Shown here: piece by piece, positions 25,265 through 32,595 of the stretch
How the letters are laid out: the number at the start of each line of letters is the position of its first letter
Numbering within the stretch: the stretch's first letter is position 1
NCBI RefSeq assembly: GCF_004152865.1
Contig: NZ_SEOO01000005.1
Span: forward strand, 1 to 64,000
DNA from: Sphingobium cupriresistens
Lineage (GTDB): Bacteria; Pseudomonadota; Alphaproteobacteria; Sphingomonadales; Sphingomonadaceae
Direction of reading: 5' to 3'
DNA: 64,000 bases
Translations under genes and position numbers: made by a program
Notes under the pieces: model-generated
Seen by the model: the letters and a program-made list of their open reading frames with translations, nothing else
What the model was told of the DNA's origin: nothing
The model's database searches: none

Positions 25265-26475
25265 CGACGGACCTGAAAATCGCCTTTCTGCCGTTGACCG
25301 ACGCCGCCGTGCTGGTGGCCGCGTGCGAGCAGGGCTTTGCGGAAGAAGAGGGGATCGCGCTGGAGCTGGTGCGATCGACCAGCTGGGCGACGCTGCGCGA
25401 CCGGCTGGTCTATGGCCAGGTCCATGCCGCGCAGATGCTCGCGCCGCTGGCCGTGGCGGTGACGCTGGGCCTGAGCCAGCAGCCCGCCGCGCTGGCCGCG
25501 CCCTACAAGCTGAACGTCAACGGCAATATGCTGGTGATGGCCCGCGATTTCGCCGCCGCGCTGGAGCCGGACGTGGCGCGGCGGGTCGCCGATCCGCTGG
25601 GCACCGCGCATGATTTCGCCGCGGCGATCGGCCTGTGGCGGCGCAAGCCGATGATCGGTGTCGTGCATCGCTTTTCCAGCCATAGCCTGATGCTGCGTTA
25701 CTGGCTGGCGAGCGCGGGGATCGACCCCGACAAAGATGTGGTGTTGCGCGTGCTGCCGCCGTCGCTGACGGTGGAGGCGATGCGCGCGGGCGAGATTGAC
25801 GGCTTCATCGCGGGCGAACCCTGGGGCAGCGCCGCGGTGGAGGCGGGGCTGGCCGAGACGGTGGCGGTGGGCGAGCGCATCTGGCGGCGCGGCGTGGAGA
25901 AGGTTCTGGCCTTCCGCGAGCCGTGGCTGGAGGAGAATCCCGACATCGTCGACCGGCTGCTGCGCGCACTGGCGCGGGCGGCGGCCTGGTGCGACGATAG
26001 CGGCAATCATGCCACGTTGGCGGAACTGCTGGCGCGGCCGCGCTATGTCGATCAGCCGGCGGACCTGATCGCGCGGGCGCTTTCCGGGCAGATGGTGGCG
26101 CGGGCGGGCGAAGCGCCGGTGGCCAATTCCGACTTCATGCTGTTCAGCCGGGAAGCCACGCCCTTTCCCTGGCGCAGCCAGGCGTTGTGGATCTATTCGC
26201 AGCTGGTGCGGTGGAACATGGTCGAGCACGACGCCGCTGCGGCGGCCAAGGCGGGCGCGGTGTTCCGGCCGGACGTCTATCGCCGGGCGCTGGCCAACAG
26301 CGACGTCGCCATGCCGGGCGCCAGCATGAAACTGGAAGGCGCGGTCGACCTGCCGCTTGCGGTGGGATCGCGCCGGGGCGAATTGACGCTGGGGCCGGAC
26401 CGATTCTTCGACGGGCGGGTGTTCGACCCGGAGAAGATCGAGGATTATCTGGCGGGATTTGCGCCGGGGCGATGA
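25261..26475 (+). CDS. nasS: NasS: cytoplasmic nitrate/nitrite sensor
   Basis: This 404-residue protein is homologous to the nitrate-binding NrtA/NasS solute-binding family (KIAFLPLTDAAVLVAACEQGFAEEEG is split at residues 6-31; GEPWGS near 185). It has no signal peptide or lipobox, which marks it as the cytoplasmic sensor NasS and not a transporter component. It should bind nitrate or nitrite and control NasT. No NrtBC transporter genes follow, which agrees. The gene is coupled to nasT by a 4-base overlap. Confidence 0.88.
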   Translation: MTTDLKIAFLPLTDAAVLVAACEQGFAEEEGIALELVRSTSWATLRDRLVYGQVHAAQMLAPLAVAVTLGLSQQPAALAAPYKLNVNGNMLVMARDFAAALEPDVARRVADPLGTAHDFAAAIGLWRRKPMIGVVHRFSSHSLMLRYWLASAGIDPDKDVVLRVLPPSLTVEAMRAGEIDGFIAGEPWGSAAVEAGLAETVAVGERIWRRGVEKVLAFREPWLEENPDIVDRLLRALARAAAWCDDSGNHATLAELLARPRYVDQPADLIARALSGQMVARAGEAPVANSDFMLFSREATPFPWRSQALWIYSQLVRWNMVEHDAAAAAKAGAVFRPDVYRRALANSDVAMPGASMKLEGAVDLPLAVGSRRGELTLGPDRFFDGRVFDPEKIEDYLAGFAPGR

Positions 26476-26580
26476 GGCGGGCGGATCGCGCAAAATCGAT
26501 CCGGTAAAAAATAATCCGGTCGGGCTGCGCCTGTCGAATCCTGCACTTTCTCTTTATAAGACAAGAAGAAAGAGCGGCCC

Positions 26581-26603
26581 TTCCACAGGCTCAGGGCGAA
26601 CGG
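26581..26603 (+). repeat. 23-bp dispersed repeat copy
   Basis: TTCCACAGGCTCAG followed by GGCGAACGG. Near-identical 23-bp units occur at 39367-39389 (inside fdsB) and 52239-52261. It lies in the 358-base gap between nasS and narK, upstream of the regulatory leader; bases 26476-26640 otherwise show nothing recognisable. Confidence 0.65.
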
Positions 26604-26675
26604 CAATAGGGGGGCGGTTCGTCCTCCCATTTTGTGCCTTGCAACATGATGCGAATCGCGAGATACCATAAGGGT

Positions 26676-26731
26676 CGCACGACGAAGTGCGCTGACAAGG
26701 ATGCGCCGTCCCAAGGGTGGGATCGCCATCC
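26676..26731 (+). promoter_or_regulatory. NasT-responsive ANTAR leader of narK (paired hexaloop hairpins)
   Basis: Hairpin P1 (26676-26691) is CGCAC/GTGCG with the 6-base loop gacgaa. Hairpin P2 (26699-26731) has an outer GGATG/CATCC stem, small internal bulges and an inner stem GTCCC/GGGAT closing the hexaloop AAGGGT (26713-26718), with A at position 1 and G at position 4 as ANTAR targets require. P1 has G at position 1 and G at position 4, so it is the weaker match. A terminator follows at 26749-26801. NasT binding should allow read-through into narK. Confidence 0.75.
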
Positions 26732-26748
26732 TCATCCATATTCGCAGC

Positions 26749-26801
26749 AAAGCCGCTGACCGGATTTACCGCCAAGGTAACGTCCGGCCTGCGGCTTTTT
26801 T
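26749..26801 (+). terminator. Leader terminator (attenuator) before narK
   Basis: The stem AAAGCCGC/GCGGCTTT (26749-26756 with 26791-26798) is extended by CCGGA/TCCGG and TTACC/GGTAA, and the 3' arm runs into six T. It lies wholly upstream of the narK ATG at 26834, so it would stop transcripts before the gene unless antitermination occurs. Confidence 0.85.
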
Positions 26802-26833
26802 CGTGTCCATTTCCGTTTATTGGGGGACGTAGC

Positions 26834-28078
26834 ATGGCAACCGCTTATTGGGATCGTGATGGAGAGGCCGCACCGGCCGCACCCGCGACAAGTTTCTGGA
26901 AGGCCGGCCACACGCCGACCTTGATCGCCGCATTCCTGTATTTCGACCTCGCCTTCATGGTGTGGGTGTTGTTGGGGCCGCTTGCGCCCATGATTTCCAA
27001 GACGCTGATGCTGACCCCGGCCGAAAAGGGCCTGATGGTCGCGGTGCCGACGCTGGCCGGCGCGCTGCTGCGCGTGGTCAACGGCCTGCTGGTCGATCGG
27101 ATAGGCCCGAAACTGTCGGGCGCGATCAGCCAGATCATTGTGATCCTTGGCTTGTTCACCGCCTGGATGATGGGCGTGAACAGCTTTGGCGGCACATTGG
27201 CGCTGGGCGTCATCCTGGGCTTTGCGGGCGCGAGTTTCGCGATCGCGCTGCCGCTGGCGAGCCGCTGGTATCCGCCGGAGCATCAGGGCAAGGCCATGGG
27301 CCTGGCTGGCATGGGCAATTCGGGCACGGTGCTGGCGTCGCTGTTCGCGCCGATGCTGGCCAAGATTTTCGGCTGGAACGCGGTGCTGGGCCTGGCCTGC
27401 ATTCCGCTGACGATCGTGTTCGTGGCCTATATGCTGATGGCGAAGGACGCGCCCAACGCGCCCCCGGCCAAGAAGCTGGTCGACTATTTCGAGCCATTGA
27501 AGCAGGCTGACGCCTGGTGGCTGATGGGCTTTTATTCGGTGACGTTCGGCGGTTTCGTCGGCCTGGCCGCGAGCCTGCCGATCTACTTCACCGACCAGTT
27601 CGGCCTGACCCCGATCATCGCGGGCTATTGCACCGCGGGATGCGTGTTCGCCGGATCGCTGGTGCGGCCGATGGGCGGCGCGCTGGCCGACAAGATCGGC
27701 GGCGTGAAGACGCTGACCATGGTGTTGATCGTCGCGGCGCTGGCGCTGGCCGGGGTGGCCTTTGCCACCACATTGGTTGGCGCGCTGGGCCTGTTCGTCC
27801 TCGCCATGCTGGCGCTGGGCACCGGCAACGGATCGGTCTTCCAGCTAGTGCCGCAGCGGTTCCAGGCGGAAATCGGCGTGATGACCGGCCTGGTCGGCAT
27901 GGCCGGCGGTATCGGCGGCTTCTACCTCGCCAGTTCGCTGGGGATCGCCAAGCAGTTCACCGGCAGCTTCGCATCGGGCTTTCTGATCTTCGCCGGGCTG
28001 GCGGTGGTGGCCTTGCTGGGCCTGATGCTGGTCAAGGCCAAGTGGCGCGCGACCTGGACCACGGGCGCCCGCATCTAA
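26834..28078 (+). CDS. narK: NarK-type nitrate/nitrite MFS transporter
   Basis: This 414-residue protein has 12 membrane segments and belongs to the nitrate/nitrite porter family. It shows the family phrases GAGASF-like FAGASFAIALPLASRWYP, GLAGMGNSGTV and the second nitrate signature GNGSVFQLVPQRF. It brings nitrate in for assimilation. The start at 26834 follows gggggacg; an earlier in-frame ATG at 26717 lies in the regulatory leader and would be translated through the terminator, so it was rejected. Confidence 0.93.
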   Translation: MATAYWDRDGEAAPAAPATSFWKAGHTPTLIAAFLYFDLAFMVWVLLGPLAPMISKTLMLTPAEKGLMVAVPTLAGALLRVVNGLLVDRIGPKLSGAISQIIVILGLFTAWMMGVNSFGGTLALGVILGFAGASFAIALPLASRWYPPEHQGKAMGLAGMGNSGTVLASLFAPMLAKIFGWNAVLGLACIPLTIVFVAYMLMAKDAPNAPPAKKLVDYFEPLKQADAWWLMGFYSVTFGGFVGLAASLPIYFTDQFGLTPIIAGYCTAGCVFAGSLVRPMGGALADKIGGVKTLTMVLIVAALALAGVAFATTLVGALGLFVLAMLALGTGNGSVFQLVPQRFQAEIGVMTGLVGMAGGIGGFYLASSLGIAKQFTGSFASGFLIFAGLAVVALLGLMLVKAKWRATWTTGARI

Positions 28079-28090
28079 AAGAGTAGGAGA

Positions 28091-28174
28091 GGCGGCGGCC
28101 CATCGTCAAGCATCGCGCGGAAAAGTGGGACCCGGTTTTCCGCACCAGCGATGCGACGATGAAAGGCTGCCGCC
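28091..28174. repeat. Long hairpin, dispersed palindromic element
   Basis: Nested arms pair over about 32 bp: 91-100 with 165-174 (one G-U), CATCGTC 101-107 with 155-161, GCATCGC 110-116 with 148-154, and GCGGAAAA 117-124 with 136-143 (add 28000). The core gcggaaaagtgggacccg followed by gttttccgc is a common alphaproteobacterial intergenic repeat. It lies just after narK with no T-run; it could stabilise the 3' end of the narK message. Confidence 0.8.
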
Positions 28175-28188
28175 CCAAAGTTAACATC

Positions 28189-28281
28189 GTTCGGGCCGAG
28201 CGAAGTCGAAGTCTCTCACTGAGCGCAGCGAAGCAGCTTCGCCTCCGCTCAGCAGAGTCCTTCGACATCGCTCGGGCGAAC
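28189..28281. repeat. Second palindromic element before the porin
   Basis: The outer arms 28189-28211 and 28260-28281 pair with few mismatches (GTTCG...CGAGCGA...GTCGAAG), and the middle folds as CTGAGCG/CGCTCAG and GCGAAG/CTTCGC. A related but diverged element occurs at 51071-51172. Together with 28091-28174 it fills the 245-base gap between narK and the porin. Confidence 0.7.
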
Positions 28282-28323
28282 GGGATTAGATCCGTATCTT
28301 CGTCCGAGGGGGGACGATTTCCC

Positions 28324-29529
28324 ATGAAAAAGATCATCGCATCGGCGGCCGTGCTGGCCGTCGCAGGGCCAACTTACGCCCAAGAGATTAGTTTGAAACC
28401 CGTCGCCGAAGCGCGGTTGCGCTATGAGCATGTCGATCAGGATGGCCTGCCACAAGACGCCGACGCCCTGACCATGCGCGCCCGCGCCGGGTTGATCGCC
28501 ACTAGCGGCGCGCTGTCCGCGAGCGTTGTGGGGCAGGGGACGCTGGCGCTCATCGACCGCTATTATGACGGGGTGAATGGCGCGGCGACCCGGCCGATCG
28601 TGGCCGATCCGGAGAATATCGCGCTCTATATCGCGCAGTTGCAGTACAAGACCAAGGCGGTGACGCTGACTGGCGGACGACAGAAGATCGCATTGGATGA
28701 CGAACGGTTCGTGGGCAATGTCGCCTTTCGCGACAATGCGCAGACGTTCGACGCGGTGCGCGCCGAATGGGCGCCGGCCAAGGGGTTGAAGCTGGACGTC
28801 GCCTATGCGTGGAGCGTGCGCACGATATGGGGTTTCCAGGGCAAGGGCGCGCGGCAGCAGGCGGTGAGCGGGGACAATATCCTGGCCAACCTGTCCTATG
28901 TAACGCCCGTCGGCACGCTGACCGGCTTTGGCTATATGGTGGATCAGGATGAAGCCGCGATGCAGGGGTTTCGCATGTCCAGTCAGACCTATGGCGTGCG
29001 GCTGGCGGGATCGCGGCCGCTCTCCAAGGTCGCCAAGCTGAGCTATCAGTTCAGTTATGCGCGCCAGTCCGACCATCATCGCAATCCCAACAATTATAGC
29101 GCGGATTACTGGCTGGCGGACGCCACGCTCGACGTCAGGGGATGGAAGCTGAACGCTGGTTATGAAGTGCTGGGCGCCAGCAGCGGCGCGGCTTTGACCA
29201 GTTTCCAGACGCCGCTGGGCACCAATTTCAAATTCCAGGGCTGGGCCGACAAGTTCCTGGTCACGCCCGCCAATGGCGTGCGCGACCTGTATGTCGGTGG
29301 CGGCTATGGCTGGAAACAGGTGGGGCCGATGACGGGCGTGGCGCTGGCGGCGACATGGCACCGGTTCGACAGCGACCGGCTGGACCTGCATTATGGCAAT
29401 GAGTGGAACCTCATCGCATCCGCGAAGGTGAAGAAGACCGCCCTGTCGCTGCGCTATGCCCATTATGACGCGAAGGCGATGGCGACGGACACCGACAAGC
29501 TGTGGTTGCAGGCCGATTGGGCCATCTGA
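28324..29529 (+). CDS. Alginate_export-family outer-membrane porin
   Basis: This 401-residue barrel protein has a signal peptide (MKKIIASAAVLAVAGPTYA) and the Alginate_export (AlgE-like) strand pattern, opening with LKPVAEARLRYEHVDQDGL and including GGRQKIALDDERFVGN. Its place between narK and nirB suggests that it lets nitrate or nitrite pass the outer membrane, not alginate; no alginate genes are near. ATG at 28324 follows ggggggacg. It lies beyond two palindromes that may lower its expression relative to narK. Confidence 0.82.
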   Translation: MKKIIASAAVLAVAGPTYAQEISLKPVAEARLRYEHVDQDGLPQDADALTMRARAGLIATSGALSASVVGQGTLALIDRYYDGVNGAATRPIVADPENIALYIAQLQYKTKAVTLTGGRQKIALDDERFVGNVAFRDNAQTFDAVRAEWAPAKGLKLDVAYAWSVRTIWGFQGKGARQQAVSGDNILANLSYVTPVGTLTGFGYMVDQDEAAMQGFRMSSQTYGVRLAGSRPLSKVAKLSYQFSYARQSDHHRNPNNYSADYWLADATLDVRGWKLNAGYEVLGASSGAALTSFQTPLGTNFKFQGWADKFLVTPANGVRDLYVGGGYGWKQVGPMTGVALAATWHRFDSDRLDLHYGNEWNLIASAKVKKTALSLRYAHYDAKAMATDTDKLWLQADWAI

Positions 29530-29545
29530 TTGAAAATCCATGAGA

Positions 29546-29608
29546 GGAATCGCTTGAGTGATCGAGCGATTCCCCATATGCTGCACTGCAAGGGACAAGG
29601 ATGTCCTT
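29546..29608 (+). promoter_or_regulatory. NasT-responsive ANTAR leader of nirB (paired hexaloop hairpins)
   Basis: P1 (29546-29573) is an 11-bp stem, GGAATCGCTTG with CGAGCGATTCC (one T-G pair), closing hexaloop AGTGAT at 29557-29562. P2 (29591-29608) is AGGGAC/GTCCTT closing hexaloop AAGGAT at 29597-29602. Both loops have A at position 1 and G at position 4, exactly the ANTAR target rule. The P2 loop differs by one base from the P2 loop before narK. A strong terminator follows at 29661. Confidence 0.85.
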
Positions 29609-29660
29609 CTCACATAGCCGCGGCGGTCCAGGGACGGATCGACAAGGCCCATATGATGGC

Positions 29661-29720
29661 AAAGCCGCCATCCTGACTTTCGGTTCTTACCGGGGGTCAG
29701 GATGGCGGCTTTTTGTTTTT
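29661..29720 (+). terminator. Leader terminator (attenuator) before nirB
   Basis: A perfect 17-bp stem (29661-29677 with 29696-29712) with an inner CGGT/ACCG hairpin ends in TTTTT-G-TTTTT. It ends 15 bases before the nirB ATG, close to its ribosome site. Default termination here would silence nirBD-nasA-cobA; NasT bound to the hexaloops should relieve it. Confidence 0.93.
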
Positions 29721-29734
29721 CTGGAGCGACGGGG

Positions 29735-32254
29735 ATGGAATTTCAGATCGAGACGCAGGCCGCAATGGCGCCGGTGGCGGGCGGCGATGACCAGATGCTG
29801 GTGCCGATGGACGATGTGCGCGAACATCTGGTCGTGGTCGGCAACGGCATGGCCGGGTGCCGCGCGGTCGAGGAACTGCTGGCGCGGGACGGCGCGCGCT
29901 ATCGCGTCACCATCTTCGGCGCAGAGCCTTATGTGAATTATAATCGCATCATGCTGTCGCCCGTGCTGGCGGGCGAGAAGACGTTCGACGACATCGTCAT
30001 CAACGATCGCGCCTGGTATGACGATAACGACATCGCGCTGATCGCGGGCGATCCGGTGACGGCGATCGACCGGGCGACCAAGAGCGTGACCGCGCAAAGC
30101 GGCCGGACGGTGCATTATGACAAGCTGTTGATCGCGACCGGTTCCGATCCGTTCATCATCCCGGTGCCGGGCAAGGATCTGCCAGGCGTCATCAGCTTCC
30201 GCGACATGAAGGACGTCGACACCATGGTCGCAGCCGCCGGGAAGGGCGGGAACGCGGTGGTGATCGGCGGCGGGTTGCTGGGGCTGGAGGCGGCGCATGG
30301 CCTGACGCTGCGCGGGATGAAGGTGACGGTCATCCACCTGATGGACACGCTGATGGAGCGACAGCTGGATGAAGCGGCCGGCTGGCTGCTCAAGAGCGCG
30401 CTGGAAGGGCGGGGCCAGACCATCCTGACCGGGGCCAATACCGCCGAAATTTATGGTGAAGACAAGGTCGAGGGCGTCCGGTTGAAGGATGGCCGCGAAA
30501 TTCCCGCCAGTCTGGTCGTCATGGCGGTGGGCATCCGTCCCGCGACCGCGCTGGCGCGCGAAGCGGGGCTGGAGGTCAATCGCGGCATCAAGGTCGATGA
30601 CCATATGGTCACCAGCGATGCGGACGTGCTGGCGGTTGGCGAGTGCGTCGAACATGACGGCAATGTCTATGGCCTGGTCGCGCCGCTGTGGGACATGTGC
30701 CGCAGCCTGGCCGACGGGCTGACCGACCAGCATACAGGCTATAAGGGTTCGGTCACATCGACCAAGCTGAAGGTCGCGGGGCTGGATGTCTTTTCCGCCG
30801 GTGATTTTTCGGGCGGCGAGGGGTGCGAGGATATCGTCCTGCGCGATGCATCGCGCGGGGTGTATAAGCGGGTCGTGGTGAAGGATGACAAGGTCATCGG
30901 CGCGGTCCTCTATGGCGATACGGCCGATGGCGGCTGGTATTTCGACCTGCTGAAGCGCGGCGAAAATGTCGCCGAGATGCGCGACCTGCTGATCTTCGGT
31001 CAGGCTTTCGCCCAGGGAGGGGGCGCGCTGGACCCTAAGTCGGCCGTTGCGGCGCTCTCGGACGATGCCGAGATTTGCGGCTGCAACGGCGTTTCCAAGG
31101 GCCAGGTCGTCGCCTGCATCGAACAGGGCGCATGCAGCCTGGACGCGGTGCGGACGGGGTGCAAGGCGTCGGCGAGCTGCGGCAGTTGCACCGGCTTGGT
31201 CGAAAATCTGCTGGCGGTGGTGCTGGGCGATGACGTCCAGTCCGGCCCCAAGACGATGTGCAAATGCACCAGCTTTGGCCATGATGATGTGCGGCGGGAG
31301 ATCGTGGCGCAGGATATGCGGTCGATCCCCGAAGTGATGCAGAAACTGCATTGGTCCACGCCCGACGGCTGTTCGTCCTGTCGCCCGGCGCTGAATTACT
31401 ATCTGCTTTGCGCGTTGCCGGGCGTCTATGTCGACGACCAGCAGAGCCGCTTCGTCAATGAGCGGATGCACGCCAATATCCAGAAGGACGGCACCTATTC
31501 GGTCGTGCCGCGCATGTGGGGCGGCCTGACCAACCCACGCGAATTGCGCGCGATCGCCGATGTGGTCGAGAAATATGACGCGCCGATGGTCAAGGTCACT
31601 GGCGGGCAGCGGCTCGACATATTCGGGATCAAGAAGGAGGATTTGCCCGCCGTCTGGGCGGACCTGAACGCGGCGGGGATGGTGTCGGGCCATGCCTATG
31701 GCAAGTCGCTGCGCACGGTGAAGACCTGCGTGGGGAGCGAATGGTGTCGTTTCGGCACGCAGGATTCGACCGGCCTTGGCGTCAAGACCGAGCGGATGAC
31801 CTGGGGGTCGTGGATGCCGCACAAGTTCAAGATCGCGGTGTCGGGCTGCCCCCGCAATTGCGCGGAAGCCACGATCAAGGATTTCGGCATCGTGTGCGTG
31901 GATAGCGGCTATGAGCTGCATGTCGGCGGCAATGGCGGCATCCATGTCCGCGTCACCGACCTGCTGTGCAAGGTGCCGACCGAGCAGGAGGCGCTCGATT
32001 ATTGCGCCGCCTTCACCCAGCTTTACCGCGAAGAGGCCCGCTATCTGGAGCGGACCGCGCCGTGGATCGAGCGGGTCGGCGTGGAGTATGTCAAGCAGCG
32101 GATCGTGGAGGATGAAGCCGGTCGCGAGGCGCTGCGCGCGCGGTTCCTGTTTTCGCAGCAGTTCATGCAGGATGATCCCTGGGCGCAGCGCGCCGCGGGC
32201 GCCAATAGCGACCTGCACCAGCATCTCGACCCCATCTCCATCGCGGCGGAGTGA
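29735..32254 (+). CDS. nirB: Assimilatory NADH nitrite reductase, large subunit
   Basis: This 839-residue siroheme enzyme reduces nitrite to ammonium with NAD(P)H. In order it has a pyridine-nucleotide FAD oxidoreductase domain (about 30-330), a BFD-type [2Fe-2S] domain starting at CGCNGVSK (Cys448), a ferredoxin-like half-domain and a sulfite/nitrite reductase domain. The [4Fe-4S]-siroheme ligands are Cys665 and Cys671 (TCVGSEWC) and Cys705 and Cys709 (SGCPRNC). ATG at 29735 follows ggag; an ATG at 29702 lies inside the leader terminator. It heads nirB-nirD-nasA-cobA. Confidence 0.95.
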   Translation: MEFQIETQAAMAPVAGGDDQMLVPMDDVREHLVVVGNGMAGCRAVEELLARDGARYRVTIFGAEPYVNYNRIMLSPVLAGEKTFDDIVINDRAWYDDNDIALIAGDPVTAIDRATKSVTAQSGRTVHYDKLLIATGSDPFIIPVPGKDLPGVISFRDMKDVDTMVAAAGKGGNAVVIGGGLLGLEAAHGLTLRGMKVTVIHLMDTLMERQLDEAAGWLLKSALEGRGQTILTGANTAEIYGEDKVEGVRLKDGREIPASLVVMAVGIRPATALAREAGLEVNRGIKVDDHMVTSDADVLAVGECVEHDGNVYGLVAPLWDMCRSLADGLTDQHTGYKGSVTSTKLKVAGLDVFSAGDFSGGEGCEDIVLRDASRGVYKRVVVKDDKVIGAVLYGDTADGGWYFDLLKRGENVAEMRDLLIFGQAFAQGGGALDPKSAVAALSDDAEICGCNGVSKGQVVACIEQGACSLDAVRTGCKASASCGSCTGLVENLLAVVLGDDVQSGPKTMCKCTSFGHDDVRREIVAQDMRSIPEVMQKLHWSTPDGCSSCRPALNYYLLCALPGVYVDDQQSRFVNERMHANIQKDGTYSVVPRMWGGLTNPRELRAIADVVEKYDAPMVKVTGGQRLDIFGIKKEDLPAVWADLNAAGMVSGHAYGKSLRTVKTCVGSEWCRFGTQDSTGLGVKTERMTWGSWMPHKFKIAVSGCPRNCAEATIKDFGIVCVDSGYELHVGGNGGIHVRVTDLLCKVPTEQEALDYCAAFTQLYREEARYLERTAPWIERVGVEYVKQRIVEDEAGREALRARFLFSQQFMQDDPWAQRAAGANSDLHQHLDPISIAAE

Positions 32255-32259
32255 ATCAT

Positions 32260-32595
32260 ATGACGGATTGGATCGACATCGGCACCCTGGCCGACATTCC
32301 CCAGCGCGGCGCGCGGACGGTGCAGATCGGCGGCGAAAAGGAGATCGCGGTGTTTCGCACCGGCGACGACCAGGTGTTCGCGCTGGTCAATGAATGTCCG
32401 CACAAAAAGGGGCCACTGAGCCAGGGCATCGTCCATGGCCATAGCGTCGCCTGCCCGCTGCATAACTGGAATATCGCGCTCCAGACCGGCGAGGCGCAGG
32501 GCGCGGACGAGGGCTGCACGCCGACCATCGCGGTCAAGGAAGAAGGCGGGCGGATATGGATCGCGCGGCCTGTCGCGATGCAGGCGGCGGCCTGA
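32260..32595 (+). CDS. nirD: Nitrite reductase small subunit (Rieske-type)
   Basis: This 111-residue Rieske-fold subunit has CPHKKGPLSQG and CPLHNW, giving the Cys-His plus Cys-His [2Fe-2S] ligand set; many NirD proteins lack these, so this one likely carries a cluster. It partners NirB. ATG at 32260 is preferred; a GTG at 32251 overlapping the nirB stop would add three residues. Its stop overlaps the nasA start (tgatg). Confidence 0.93.
   Translation: MTDWIDIGTLADIPQRGARTVQIGGEKEIAVFRTGDDQVFALVNECPHKKGPLSQGIVHGHSVACPLHNWNIALQTGEAQGADEGCTPTIAVKEEGGRIWIARPVAMQAAA

Noticed and set aside
25261-26475. NasS as a nitrate ABC-transporter binding protein
   Set aside because: It has no signal peptide or lipobox, and no permease or ATPase genes accompany it; the overlap with nasT supports the sensor role.
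26717-26833. N-terminal extension of narK
   Set aside because: The codons cross the hexaloop hairpin and terminator; the resulting peptide does not resemble NarK proteins.
28091-28281. CRISPR array or tandem repeats
   Set aside because: The signals are inverted, not regularly spaced direct repeats, and no cas genes occur in the window.
29702-29734. Earlier in-frame ATG for nirB
   Set aside because: It lies inside the leader terminator stem; the ATG at 29735 has its own ggag site and begins beyond the terminator.
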